In this document: positions 16,952-25,586 of the stretch, one piece after another
How the letters are laid out: the number at the start of each line of letters is the position of its first letter
Numbering within the stretch: position 1 is the stretch's first letter
From: Synechococcus sp. MW101C3
GTDB lineage: Bacteria > Cyanobacteriota > Cyanobacteriia > PCC-6307 > Cyanobiaceae
Length of the DNA stretch: 64,000 nucleotides
Reading direction: 5' to 3'
Assembly: GCF_002252635.1 (NCBI RefSeq)
Contig: NZ_NQKX01000003.1
Coordinates: 124,001-188,000 of the forward strand
Program-made: the position numbers and the translations under genes
The notes under the pieces: model-generated
Databases searched by the model: none
What the model was told of the DNA's origin: nothing
Seen by the model: only the letters and a program-made list of their open reading frames with translations

Positions 16952-18316
16952 TCAGCCGGCTGGCAGCCACTGGGCCTGGCGCACCGGCTTGTCGATCAAG
17001 GTGAGCTCGAGGCTGAACGGATCGATCAGGGCGGGCTGGGCCTCACGGCGCTGGAGCGGGCCGCCGGCAGGGGTGTCGAGCTCCAGGCGGCGCAGGGTGA
17101 GCAGCAACCGTTCGCCGGTGGGGTCGTAGTGGAGGCCGGTGCCCGGCTCCAGCTCCCAGCCGCTCAGCACTCGGCGTTGCAGCACCGCGCCGTTGCGATC
17201 GAGGGCCAGCAGGATCAGCCGCGGCTCAGCGATGCCCTCGATCAGCAGCGCCCACACCCGTTCGCCGCCACGGGAGCAGGCGCTGGCCACCAGCCCGGCG
17301 CTGCCGATCCAGAGCGGCCGCGGTGCCTGCCCCGGCTCCACCAGCTCCAGCGAGCGCCGGAAATCGGGCCAGTGCCGCACCAGCAGCGCCCGCCCCGCCA
17401 CCGGGCAGAAGCTGCTGAGGTCGCGGCTGCCGGGCAGGATCTGGCGGCGTGGTTCCCGCGGCGGCAGGGTGCGCAGCGACAGCCCCTCCCGCTCCGGCAC
17501 GATCAGCTCACCGCCGCCGGGCAGCAGCGCCACCGGTCCACTGGCCTCGATCTCGAGACGTCGCCGGCCGCCGCCGCGGAACCACTGCACCAGATCTTCC
17601 GGCCCCTGGGTCATGGCCGTGGATTGCACCAGCAGATCGCCCTGCCGGTTGCTGCTCAGCTGGGCGTACTGCAGCGCCTCGCGTGTGAAGCGATCGATGC
17701 CCGTCTGTCGCACCCGGCCCAGATCGGGCCGCAGCGGTGCGTCCATGGCGGCCACCCGCGCCAGGTTGCGCTCCTGCAGGTTGAGGCGCCACACCTGGTG
17801 ACGCCCCTGGTCGTCCCGGCTCACGATCCCCAAGCCGGAGCCATCGCCCAGCGGCTCGATCTCGGTAATCGAGCTCCACACCGGAGACAGTGCCGTCCAA
17901 CCACCATCGTGCTGCCGCACCTGCACCTGCTCACCGCTGCCCACCGGCACCACCGCCAGCAGATGGGCGCGCGGATCCCATTGCCAGAGGGCCGGACGCA
18001 TCGGCAGGCCACGACGGTCGTCGCCCTGCAGCTGCAGCCGCAACGGGGTGACCAGCCGCTGCCCTTGGCCCGGCAGCAGCAGCAACGGGTTGCCACCGCC
18101 CTGCAGATCGAAGCGCAGCGGCGGCTCCAGGCGGGTGCGGGCCGCCACGCTGCCGGGATTCATCGGCCGGCTGAAGCGCAGGTTCAGGGCCGCCGGGCCG
18201 GAGCTGGCCGCCGCCTGCTCCAGCGCCAGCAGCCGCGGCGGCCGATGGAGCAGCACCTGCTGCTGGGCGACGGCCAGCAGCACACCAGCCAGCAGGGCCA
18301 GGCGCAGGGCCCTCAT
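16952..18316 (-). CDS. exported protein with SbsA-like N-terminus and propeller-like repeats, function unknown
   Basis: A 454-residue protein with a hydrophobic N-terminal signal (1-18). A short Ig-like segment follows at about 45-100 (LNLRFSRPMNPGSV), which resembles the SbsA/Big_5 type. The remainder is repeated beta-blade-like stretches (for example VWSSITEIEPLGDGSGLGIVSRD), suggesting a WD40/TolB-like propeller. It is the last gene of the four-gene operon with QueD-like, permease and TIGR03943 genes, overlapping the latter by 4 nt. The operon position implies a role tied to that metal-linked permease. I know no named family for it. Confidence 0.6.
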   Translation of the reverse strand: MRALRLALLAGVLLAVAQQQVLLHRPPRLLALEQAAASSGPAALNLRFSRPMNPGSVAARTRLEPPLRFDLQGGGNPLLLLPGQGQRLVTPLRLQLQGDDRRGLPMRPALWQWDPRAHLLAVVPVGSGEQVQVRQHDGGWTALSPVWSSITEIEPLGDGSGLGIVSRDDQGRHQVWRLNLQERNLARVAAMDAPLRPDLGRVRQTGIDRFTREALQYAQLSSNRQGDLLVQSTAMTQGPEDLVQWFRGGGRRRLEIEASGPVALLPGGGELIVPEREGLSLRTLPPREPRRQILPGSRDLSSFCPVAGRALLVRHWPDFRRSLELVEPGQAPRPLWIGSAGLVASACSRGGERVWALLIEGIAEPRLILLALDRNGAVLQRRVLSGWELEPGTGLHYDPTGERLLLTLRRLELDTPAGGPLQRREAQPALIDPFSLELTLIDKPVRQAQWLPAG

Positions 18317-19008
18317 GGTTCGAGCGGCCGCGCCGGCCGGGGGATCGGTCGCACCGACTCCGCGCGGATCACGCTGCGGGTCTGGCCGTCAAAGCGTTCG
18401 GTGTCCATCACGCCGCGCAGCTCCAGCCACTGATCGGCCTTTGGCAGCGGCCGGCCCGGGGGCCACAGCACCGGCAGCCCCACCGGCGTGGCATCCACCA
18501 GGCAGCAGCGCACCAGCAGGCGAGCCAGCTGGGGACGGTCCCCGGGCACGGGCAGCACGAAGCCGCTGATCCGCACCGGATCACCCGCATGCAGCTTCGG
18601 GTCGGGCTGGCTGCGCAGCAGGCGCACCCACTCGGTGAGGCTGCGCTGGCCCGGCGGCACCACGAAATTCAGGCCCGGCTCATCGAGCAGTTCGCGGTCG
18701 CGGTTGGCGGCGAGATCGGCGAACGAGGGCCGCGGTGGCACCAGCAGGACCGCGATCGCCACCACCACGCCCACCAGCAGCACGGTGCGTTGCCGCGGCG
18801 TGGGGGCGGCGCCACCCCCTCCCACCAGCTCCAGCAGCGCCACGACCACCAGCACCACGCCGCTGATCCACACCAACGGATGGAACACGGCCCTCAGCAG
18901 CAGATCCAGCCGGCCGCTGATGCCGCTCTGGAGCAGCACGGCCCCCCACAGCCCCAGGCCGAGGGGCCGCAACCAGCGGCCGCCGCGCAGACGTCGGGGG
19001 AGTGTCAC
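18313..19008 (-). CDS. TIGR03943 family membrane protein (partner of PF03773 permease)
   Basis: 231 residues. Two hydrophobic helices lie in the first 90 residues, with a soluble domain after them that contains VRISGFVLP, RCCLVDATPVGLPV and WLELRGVM. This is the layout of TIGR03943 (YcgQ-like) proteins, which are almost always encoded beside a PF03773 permease. GTG 19008 was chosen because it overlaps the permease stop by 4 nt (GTGA) and begins directly before the first helix. The stop also overlaps the next gene by 4 nt. Transport or assembly of a metal-related substrate is suspected but unproven. Confidence 0.8.
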   Translation of the reverse strand: MTLPRRLRGGRWLRPLGLGLWGAVLLQSGISGRLDLLLRAVFHPLVWISGVVLVVVALLELVGGGGAAPTPRQRTVLLVGVVVAIAVLLVPPRPSFADLAANRDRELLDEPGLNFVVPPGQRSLTEWVRLLRSQPDPKLHAGDPVRISGFVLPVPGDRPQLARLLVRCCLVDATPVGLPVLWPPGRPLPKADQWLELRGVMDTERFDGQTRSVIRAESVRPIPRPARPLEP

Positions 19009-19982
19009 AGCAGCCACAGGTTCACCCACTGACCGATCAGCAGCACGACCAGCACGGCGCTGACGGCCGTGAGCAGGATGGCGCGCGGACGCAGCAACAC
19101 GCCGAACAGCCCCACCAGCTTGATATCGATCACGGGCCCAAGCAACAGGAAAGCCAGCAGGGCACCCGGGGTGACCTGGGCCGCGAAGCCCAGGGCCAGG
19201 AAGGCATCCACGCTGGAGCACACCGACACCACCAGGCTCAGCAGCATCAGGGCCAGGATCGAGAGGGTGGGGGCCCCACCCACCGCCAGCAGCCAGGGCC
19301 GCGGCACCAGCGTCTGCACGAGGGCGGCGATCACGCAGCCGAACACCAGCAGGGCCGCCAGCTCGATGAACTCCCGGCTGCCATGGCCCAGGATTTCCGC
19401 CAGCGGAGCGCGGGGCGTGCGGCGTGGAGCAGCCGCCAGGGCCTGGGCCGCCAGCGGGTCAGCACCGATCACCCCGCTGCGGCGCTCCAGCAGGCTGACC
19501 TGGCTGAGCGGCAGGACCAGCTGCCGTTCCTCCAGCAGCGCCGGCTGCAGCAGCGCCGCCTCCGGCAGGCGGGCCAGCAGGGTGGCGAGCACGAGCGCGA
19601 TCAGCACCGCCCCCACGGGCCGGGCCACCAGCAGCCAGGGCTGGTTGGGGAAGGCGGCCCAGGTGCTGGCCACCACGATCGGGTTGAGCACCGGTGCCGC
19701 GAACAGGAAACCGAGCGCCGTGGCCAGCGGCGCCCCGGTGGCCAGCAGCTGACGCGCCACCGGCACATTGCCGCATTCACAGGCAGGCAGGGCAAAGCCG
19801 AGCGCGGCACCGGTGAGCGGCCCCAGCAATGGATGGGCTGGCAGGCGCCGCACCCATTGCCCGCCCGGGCTGAGCCAGCGGGCCAGGGTGGAGATGGTGA
19901 CCCCGATCAACAGAAACGGCATCGCCTCGATCAGCAGGGCCTGAAACAGGGCCCAGGCCGTGGCCAGACGTTCGGGGCTCAC
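19005..19982 (-). CDS. PF03773 (ArsP/YraQ-like) permease
   Basis: A 325-residue membrane protein with two blocks of four to five helices. Each block has the family's short motif: ALPACECGNVP in the first and SVCSSVDAF in the second. The Cys residues in these motifs are conserved in the family. PF03773 includes the methylarsenite exporter ArsP, but the branch paired with TIGR03943 has no settled substrate. It is the second gene of the operon, overlapping both neighbours by 4 nt, and lies next to znuABC. Confidence 0.85.
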   Translation of the reverse strand: MSPERLATAWALFQALLIEAMPFLLIGVTISTLARWLSPGGQWVRRLPAHPLLGPLTGAALGFALPACECGNVPVARQLLATGAPLATALGFLFAAPVLNPIVVASTWAAFPNQPWLLVARPVGAVLIALVLATLLARLPEAALLQPALLEERQLVLPLSQVSLLERRSGVIGADPLAAQALAAAPRRTPRAPLAEILGHGSREFIELAALLVFGCVIAALVQTLVPRPWLLAVGGAPTLSILALMLLSLVVSVCSSVDAFLALGFAAQVTPGALLAFLLLGPVIDIKLVGLFGVLLRPRAILLTAVSAVLVVLLIGQWVNLWLL

Positions 19983-20446
19983 AGGACCGGCTGAAACCAG
20001 GTGGGAACGGCCTCATAGCAGGCGGCGTTCTTTTCGTTCTCGCGGGCCTCAACCTTCCAGCAACAGGCGCGGCCGCCATCGCGCGCCAGCAGCAGCTCGT
20101 TCGCCCACCCCCACACCAGCTCGGCGCTGCTTTCCATGCCCACGTTGTCCATCACACGCAGGTCGAGGGCGCCCTGGCTGTGCAGCGCCTGCCACTGGGG
20201 CAGCAGTGGGTCGTCGGCATTCACCAGGAAGGTGTGATCGAACTGAACGGCCAGCCTCGCCTCAAGCGGCTGCAGGGAGGAGAAATCCACCACGAAACCG
20301 TTGGCATCCAGCTGGGTGGCCCGGAACCACACGGTGAAGCTGCGGCTGTAGCCGTGCACGAAACGGCAGTGGCCGGGATGGCGCCACTGGCGATGGCAGC
20401 AGGGGTAGCCGCTGAACCGTTTGGAGCAGGTGTGGGCCGCGGTCAT
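19979..20446 (-). CDS. QueD-like 6-pyruvoyl/6-carboxy tetrahydropterin synthase homologue
   Basis: A 155-residue T-fold enzyme. Cys27 and His31 ([12 protein letters not shown]) fall where QueD has its catalytic Cys and a zinc-binding His. The usual HGH reads HGY here, so Tyr33 replaces one zinc ligand. Other His and Cys residues nearby ([11 protein letters not shown]) may complete the site. [17 protein letters not shown] and the late Glu region match the family. It leads the operon with the PF03773 permease. Classical QueD serves queuosine synthesis, but the altered ligand set and zinc-gene context suggest a specialised paralogue. Confidence 0.78.
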   Translation of the reverse strand: MTAAHTCSKRFSGYPCCHRQWRHPGHCRFVHGYSRSFTVWFRATQLDANGFVVDFSSLQPLEARLAVQFDHTFLVNADDPLLPQWQALHSQGALDLRVMDNVGMESSAELVWGWANELLLARDGGRACCWKVEARENEKNAACYEAVPTWFQPVL

Positions 20447-20535
20447 GGCAGGGGAGCGTGGATCGCCGCCTCTCGGGGGGTGTCAGTCTTGGGGGATCCT
20501 TTCGCCCCGCCGCGAGGTCTAGCGCGGACACCACC

Positions 20536-21282
20536 ATGGAGGAACGCCATGCTGCCGCTGCGCCGCCCACAGCGGCCGGTGGCGGGCCAGCCACTCAGAT
20601 CGAAGCGCCCCTGGTGGAGCCGGCCTGGATCGATCAGCTGCGTTTCGATGCCGCCGGCCTGATTCCGGCCGTGGCCCAGGACTGGCTGGATGGGGCGGTG
20701 CTGATGGTGGCCTGGATGAACCGGGAAGCGATCACGCGCAGCCTGGCCAGCGGCGAGGTGCACTACTGGAGCCGTTCCCGCCAGGAGCTGTGGCACAAGG
20801 GAGCCACCAGCGGCCACTTCCAGACACTGCGCGGCCTCCGCTACGACTGCGACGCCGACGTGCTGCTGCTGACGATCGAGCAGAAGGGCGGGGTGGCGTG
20901 CCACACCGGGGCGCGCAGCTGCTTCTTTGCCGACGGCGAGCCGCACGCGCAGGCGGCGGCGCCGGCTGTGGCGCTGCCGCCGCCGGCCGATGCCTGCACC
21001 GAGCTGGCACGGGTGATCGTGGCGCGGCGCGAGCAGCCGGAAGCGGGCAGCTACACCAACAAGCTGCTGGAGGGGGGCGATAACCGCATCCTCAAGAAGA
21101 TCGGCGAGGAAAGCGCTGAATTCGTGATGGCCTGCAAGGACGACGATGCCGCCGGCATCGCCGGCGAAGCCGCCGACCTGATCTTTCACCTGCAGGTGGC
21201 GCTGGCCCATCACGGGGTCGAATGGCGCCGGGTGCTGGAGGTGCTGGCCGAACGGCGGGGGGCGCCCCGGCGTCACGGCTGA
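20536..21282 (+). CDS. hisIE: bifunctional HisIE: phosphoribosyl-AMP cyclohydrolase / phosphoribosyl-ATP pyrophosphatase
   Basis: 248 residues catalysing steps two and three of histidine synthesis. The N-terminal HisI domain (about 30-140) has VLMVAWMN, the zinc-binding Asp/Cys cluster DCDADVLL and [13 protein letters not shown]. The C-terminal HisE domain (about 155-248) has [19 protein letters not shown] and [12 protein letters not shown]. The start ATG 20536 was selected because it follows the divergent queD gene and precedes the first conserved block by a short tail. The 3' end overlaps the opposing metallopeptidase gene by 10 nt. Confidence 0.95.
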   Translation: MEERHAAAAPPTAAGGGPATQIEAPLVEPAWIDQLRFDAAGLIPAVAQDWLDGAVLMVAWMNREAITRSLASGEVHYWSRSRQELWHKGATSGHFQTLRGLRYDCDADVLLLTIEQKGGVACHTGARSCFFADGEPHAQAAAPAVALPPPADACTELARVIVARREQPEAGSYTNKLLEGGDNRILKKIGEESAEFVMACKDDDAAGIAGEAADLIFHLQVALAHHGVEWRRVLEVLAERRGAPRRHG

Positions 21283-22211
21283 ACGGGGACCGGCGCGGCA
21301 GCCGGTGCAGGCAGCGGCTGGCCGAAACGGCTGGGCTGGGCCTGCAGCCAGCGCAGGGTGTCCCGATCCCGGGCCGTGAGCGCCACCACTGGCTGGCGGC
21401 CGGGCACCGCCGCCAGGGCATCGGCCGGATCGTCGCTGTGACCCCAGAGGCCGAAGGCATGGCCCAGCTCGTGCAGGGCGGTGGCCTGAATGGCCAGCTG
21501 ACGCTGCCCCGGGCTGATCAGCACCTCCACCCGCGGCTCCAGCCGCCAGCGACCGGCCCGCTGCACCTCCAGCACCTGCAGCGAGGCGCGCCCGTGGCTG
21601 GCACGCAGGCGCCCGCCCAGCTCCCGCAGCGGCGGCCGCTGACGCCGCACCAGCACCTGCGCCTGCGCCGGATCCGTCACCCGCACAATCACCAGCTCCT
21701 CCGCCCAGCTGGCCAGCGCCGCGTTCACCGCCTGCTGCCAGCGACTCTCCAGGGACGCCGCCGCAGCGGGGGCAATCGCTCCAGAGGCAGCGGCAGGCTC
21801 CACCCAGACGCACCAGCGCGCCAGGCGCGCCCAACCGGCGGGCGTGGGCGTCAGCCGGTGGCTGTAGCCCACTGGGGGCTGCGCGGAGAGGGAGGAAGCT
21901 GCTGGATCAGGTGGGGGCTGAACGGCCTGCAGGCCGGCGGCTGTGTCCATACCGCCAGTGGCGGCTGGGCCGGTCCGCCATGGCCGTGCGGCTAGCGCCG
22001 GTGGGCAATCGGTGCTGGGATCCAGGGCAGCAGGCGCCGGGCCCCGGCCTGAAACCTCGCCCACTTGAACTGGAGGGAGATACACCCGCGCTGCCCTCCA
22101 CGACCCCGAATCCGGGAGGGGAAGAGCGGTGACCTGGCCGGCTGGCCAGACCAGGCAAGCAGCGAGCGCCTGGACCAGGAAGCGCCGCAGCCGGCAGGGC
22201 CGAAGCCGCAC
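21273..22211 (-). CDS. exported matrixin-like zinc metallopeptidase
   Basis: 312 residues. A signal peptide spans about 10-29. A low-complexity Pro/Ala linker leads to a catalytic domain with [12 protein letters not shown] near residue 247, the HExxHxxGxxH zinc site of metzincins (matrixin M10-like). Acidic residues follow directly (SDDPADAL). It would act outside the cytoplasm on unknown proteins. The gene ends inside the hisIE tail and starts 257 bp from no divergent partner; the DUF2214 gene follows 12 bp downstream on the same strand. Confidence 0.78.
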   Translation of the reverse strand: MRLRPCRLRRFLVQALAACLVWPAGQVTALPLPDSGSWRAARVYLPPVQVGEVSGRGPAPAALDPSTDCPPALAARPWRTGPAATGGMDTAAGLQAVQPPPDPAASSLSAQPPVGYSHRLTPTPAGWARLARWCVWVEPAAASGAIAPAAAASLESRWQQAVNAALASWAEELVIVRVTDPAQAQVLVRRQRPPLRELGGRLRASHGRASLQVLEVQRAGRWRLEPRVEVLISPGQRQLAIQATALHELGHAFGLWGHSDDPADALAAVPGRQPVVALTARDRDTLRWLQAQPSRFGQPLPAPAAAPVPVQP

Positions 22212-22224
22212 GGGACGCCCCAGC

Positions 22225-22752
22225 TCAGGCCGCCAGGCCCACGCCGCGGGCCATGAGGGTGGCCAGCAGTGGAATCAGCGCGAAGCCCACCAGCTCGATA
22301 TTGAGGATCCAACGCAGACGGCCTGCCAGGGCCTCACTCACCTCGGGCAACTCCCCCTTGCGCAGAGGCAGGGCCCAGAGGATATAGGTAATGGTGGGGT
22401 ACAGGGAAAGGCCACCCACCGCGAGGTAAAGGCCCACCTTCCACCAGAACACCGGGTTTTCGGTGTAGAAATCGGCCCCCTGGCCGTAATGCAGCACCCG
22501 CAGGATGCCGCTGAGCAGCAGGGTGAGCGCCGCAATGCCGTAAACGATGTCGGTGATCACCAGGGTGGTGGCCACCTCCTTGCTGGGGTTCGCCCGGATC
22601 AGGCGCCGCTCCAGCACCAGCGCGCCGAAGCACAGCATCACGCTGATGTAGTGCAGATAGGCCACACCGGCACTGGGCAGCACGCCGGTGGGAAACACGA
22701 AGGCGGGCAGCGGGGCGAGGTGCGCAGAGAGGAGCGGTGCGAAGGCGAGCAT
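22225..22752 (-). CDS. DUF2214 family membrane protein
   Basis: 175 residues and four predicted helices, with GVAYLHYISVML near the N-terminus, RRLIRANPSKEVA in a loop and FWWKVGLYLAVGGLSLYPT, as in cyanobacterial DUF2214 proteins of unknown function. ATG 22752 was preferred to an in-frame TTG 15 nt upstream. The gene lies 13 bp after... the peptidase gene's downstream side on the same strand, so a shared transcript is possible only if transcription enters from here; its own promoter should lie in 22753-23024. Confidence 0.78.
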   Translation of the reverse strand: MLAFAPLLSAHLAPLPAFVFPTGVLPSAGVAYLHYISVMLCFGALVLERRLIRANPSKEVATTLVITDIVYGIAALTLLLSGILRVLHYGQGADFYTENPVFWWKVGLYLAVGGLSLYPTITYILWALPLRKGELPEVSEALAGRLRWILNIELVGFALIPLLATLMARGVGLAA

Positions 22753-23024
22753 CGCCAGTGGGATCAAATCTGCGGGGACGGTAGCGGCCCGACGCCGCCG
22801 ATCGCCCGCAACGCCAGGGCAAGCGGACGCAACGACAACTCAAGACGCAGCAGATCCGCCGCACCTTGCTGTGTTTCACCATCATTTAGAGGCAGATTCA
22901 GGTAGGGATAACGGAACGGAATAGCCCCATAATTGCCACTGGAACCTGAGAAACTGGAAGTCTTTCTATAGCTCCTCTTTTATCTTCAAAAGCACCGTAG
23001 GGTCGGAACAGATATCAGGAACAT

Positions 23025-23948
23025 ATGGCTAGCTCACTCAGTGCCTTTCTTGGCGAGATCGGCAGACATCAACTGCTCAGCCCCGCGCAGGAACTCATGC
23101 TGGGCCGCAAGGTTCAGGCCATGGTGGAGATCGAAGAACGTTGCGGCGCAAGCCGACGCAACGGCGAACCCACCCCGCTCACGAGCATCGAAACACGCAC
23201 GGTCCGCTATGGAATGCGCGCCAAGGAGCAGATGATCGTCGCCAACCTGCGCCTGGTGGTGAACCTGGCCAAGCGCTACCAGGGCAAGGGCCTTGACCTG
23301 CTCGACCTGATCCAGGAGGGCACGATCGGCCTGGCGCGGGCGGTGGAGAAGTACGACCCCACCCGCGGCCACCGCTTCAGCACTTATGCCTATTGGTGGA
23401 TTCGTCAGGGCCTGAACCGGGCCCTCTCCACCCAGAGCCGCATGATCCGGATTCCGGTGAATGTCAACGAGAAACTCACACGGCTGCGGGCCGCCAAGGC
23501 GCAGCTGCTGCAGCTCAATGGCCTGACGCCCACATCGCGTGAGCTGGCCGCCTGCATGAACGTTCCCGTTGCCGATGTGGAAGAGCTGCTGGGCTGCGAA
23601 CTGCGCAGTGTCACCGTGAGCCTGCAGGGCATTGTGAAATCAAAGGCGGATCCCTCCGAGCTGGTGGATGTGCTGCCCAGCAATGAAGTGCCACCGATGG
23701 AGCGGGCCGAGCAGGAGGAGCGGGCCGCCATCGCCTGGAACCTGCTCGAAGTGGCCCAGCTGACAGAACGGGAGCGCACGGTGGTGATCCTGCGCTTCGG
23801 CCTGGACGCACAGCACGAGTGGCGCACCCTTGCCGAAGTGGCACGCCAACTGGGCTGCAGCCGCGAATACTGCCGCCAGGTGGTGCAACGCGCCCTGCGC
23901 AAACTGCGCAAGGCCGGCACACAAGCAGGCTTGGCGGGCGTGGCCTAG
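23025..23948 (+). CDS. group 2-type sigma-70 factor
   Basis: 307 residues. Region 1.2 opens the protein, region 2 carries NLRLVVNLAKRYQGKGLDLLDLIQEG and the -10 recognition helix YAYWWIRQGLNRAL, and region 4 ends with LAEVARQLGCSREYCRQVVQRALRKLR. The length and the absence of a long region 1.1 point to the nonessential group 2 sigma factors that cyanobacteria use for stress and circadian responses. ATG 23025 follows an AGGA with suitable spacing. The exact paralogue (SigB, C, D or E type) is not assigned. Confidence 0.9.
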   Translation: MASSLSAFLGEIGRHQLLSPAQELMLGRKVQAMVEIEERCGASRRNGEPTPLTSIETRTVRYGMRAKEQMIVANLRLVVNLAKRYQGKGLDLLDLIQEGTIGLARAVEKYDPTRGHRFSTYAYWWIRQGLNRALSTQSRMIRIPVNVNEKLTRLRAAKAQLLQLNGLTPTSRELAACMNVPVADVEELLGCELRSVTVSLQGIVKSKADPSELVDVLPSNEVPPMERAEQEERAAIAWNLLEVAQLTERERTVVILRFGLDAQHEWRTLAEVARQLGCSREYCRQVVQRALRKLRKAGTQAGLAGVA

Positions 23949-24042
23949 GCCGTGATCACCGTCCTCTCCAGCAAGAAGTCCGCCCTGGAACTCTGGAAGC
24001 GTGGCCGCGATGATGAACAGATTCGGTGCTTGGGAGTGAGTG

Positions 24043-24468
24043 ATGACGCCAGGAGAAGCCACCCCAGGCGACGCTGGTTTTGAATCTTCCGGCTTCAATG
24101 CCGATGGTTCCGGCGATGCCGACCGCACCGTGGATGCACAGGTGCTGGAAAGCAGCGTGGTGGATGAGGGGCTGCTGCAGCGGCTTCTGCGGCGCGCCGG
24201 CCGAGCGATCGCTCTGCCCGCACTGGAATGTCTGGAATTGCTGCTCGATGGCCAGACCCCGCCGCAGGTGCGCCTCACGATGCTGGCGGCACTCACCTAC
24301 CTGCTGCTGCCCCTCGACCTCATCCCTGACTTCGTGCCAGTGGCCGGCTTCAGCGATGATCTGGTGGCGCTCACCGCCCTGCTGGGGCTCACCGGTAGCC
24401 ACCTCACCCCGGATATCCGGTCACGGGCACGCCGCAAACTGGATCGCTGGTTCCCGCCCACCCGTTGA
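24043..24468 (+). CDS. DUF1232 (YkvA-like) membrane protein
   Basis: 141 residues. A variable acidic N-terminus leads to the DUF1232 core near 85-115, YLLLPLDLIPDFVPVAGF followed by SDDLVAL, which forms a short helical hairpin associated with membranes. Function is unknown. The stop overlaps the next start (TGATG), and together with the following three genes it forms a run of small co-directional genes. Confidence 0.8.
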   Translation: MTPGEATPGDAGFESSGFNADGSGDADRTVDAQVLESSVVDEGLLQRLLRRAGRAIALPALECLELLLDGQTPPQVRLTMLAALTYLLLPLDLIPDFVPVAGFSDDLVALTALLGLTGSHLTPDIRSRARRKLDRWFPPTR

Positions 24469-24773
24469 TGGCCTCCTTCACCTCCCCGCAACTGGAGGAT
24501 CTGCAGACCTTCCTGAAGGAATGGATGCGTCACCATGGCCGCACCCAGTCGGATCTGCGCCGGGCGTTGCGGGCCGGTTCCATCCGCATGCCCGTGCTGC
24601 TCGAAGAACTGCAGCGGCTGGAGCAGGAGGAGGGCTTGGCCCGGCTCGCCGCCCAGCTCTGCGCCATTGAGGAGCAGTGGCTGGGTGAGCAGCTGGAAGG
24701 CCGTCCGGATGAGCAGCTCGATGGACAGCTGGATCTGTTGCTGCAGGAAATCCTGCAGGACGGCGAGAACTGA
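24468..24773 (+). CDS. conserved-looking helical hypothetical protein
   Basis: 101 residues, mostly helical. A segment near 10-45 (FLKEWMRHHGRTQSDLRRAL) resembles a small helix-turn-helix or oligomerisation unit. A Glu/Leu-rich C-terminal part is likely coiled (LLEELQRLEQEEGLARL). Translation is coupled to the DUF1232 gene through TGATG. No family is recognised. Confidence 0.6.
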   Translation: MASFTSPQLEDLQTFLKEWMRHHGRTQSDLRRALRAGSIRMPVLLEELQRLEQEEGLARLAAQLCAIEEQWLGEQLEGRPDEQLDGQLDLLLQEILQDGEN

Positions 24774-24846
24774 TCCCCGCAGGCAGAGTGGGAGCATTCA
24801 CCTCCCTCCGATGCTGCCCCCCCGTCGTCCACCAACCGGCCCAGCC

Positions 24847-25095
24847 ATGGGCCGATCGCTGATGTTGCTCGTCAGCGGCTCCCTGATCAGCTTCGGCAGC
24901 CTGGGCGCTGTCCCGGCCTTCGCCCAGCGCGAGGGCTACCTGCTGGGTCCGGGCAGCAACGTGGGTCCCGCCACCCGCATCGTGCCCACCAACTGCGTCA
25001 CGGCGGCCGATGGCTCAGTTACCTGTGACACCAAGATCGAGAACCCTCCTGGCGACACCCGCGCCAAACCCCAGTACACCCCCTTCGGTAACTGA
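24847..25095 (+). CDS. small secreted protein
   Basis: 82 residues. A signal peptide spans 1-28 (ending AVPAFAQ), followed by a short mature part with two Cys (NCVTAADGSVTCDTKI) that may form a disulfide. ATG 24847 gives a normal signal; an upstream ATG at 24811 would add 12 residues. The stop overlaps the psiE-like start by 1 nt. No known family. Confidence 0.6.
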   Translation: MGRSLMLLVSGSLISFGSLGAVPAFAQREGYLLGPGSNVGPATRIVPTNCVTAADGSVTCDTKIENPPGDTRAKPQYTPFGN

Positions 25096-25586
25096 TGCGC
25101 TGGAGCCGTGGCAAAGCGGGAGACGAGGCCTTCCTCCATCTCGTTGACCGATTCGAGCGCGCACTCGCCAAGGTGCTCTCGGTGATGCTCTGCATTGTGC
25201 TGGTGGCGGCCGGCGTCCAGTTCGTCGGTGCGGTGGGTCAGCAATTCCTTGATCCCAACACCGGCTGGCTGGGCGACGACCTGATCCGCCTGCTCGGCGA
25301 TCTGCTCACGCTGCTGATCGCCCTCGAGGTGCTGCAGAACGTCACCGCCTACCTGCGCCATCACGTGGTGCAGATCGAGCTGGTGCTGATCACGGCGCTC
25401 ACGGCCGTGGCGCGGAAGGTGATCGTGCTCCCTCCGGGTTCGGAAGACAAACCGCTGCTGCTGGTGGGTCTCGGCTTGGCCGTGCTGTCGCTGTCCGGGG
25501 GCTACTGGCTGGTGCGCCGCGCCGAGATCACGAACGTAAACGCCAGTGCAGCGCCAGCCAGAGCGTTCCCGGAGCAGGATCCGTAG
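25095..25586 (+). CDS. PsiE-family membrane protein
   Basis: 163 residues and four predicted helices, with the PsiE pattern LLGDLLTLLIALEVLQNVTAYL and HHVVQIELVLITALTAVARKVIV. Named for phosphate-starvation induction in E. coli; its molecular role is unknown. It is coupled to the secreted protein by TGATG. The last 59 bp overlap the oppositely oriented Nif11-cupin gene. Confidence 0.82.
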   Translation: MRWSRGKAGDEAFLHLVDRFERALAKVLSVMLCIVLVAAGVQFVGAVGQQFLDPNTGWLGDDLIRLLGDLLTLLIALEVLQNVTAYLRHHVVQIELVLITALTAVARKVIVLPPGSEDKPLLLVGLGLAVLSLSGGYWLVRRAEITNVNASAAPARAFPEQDP

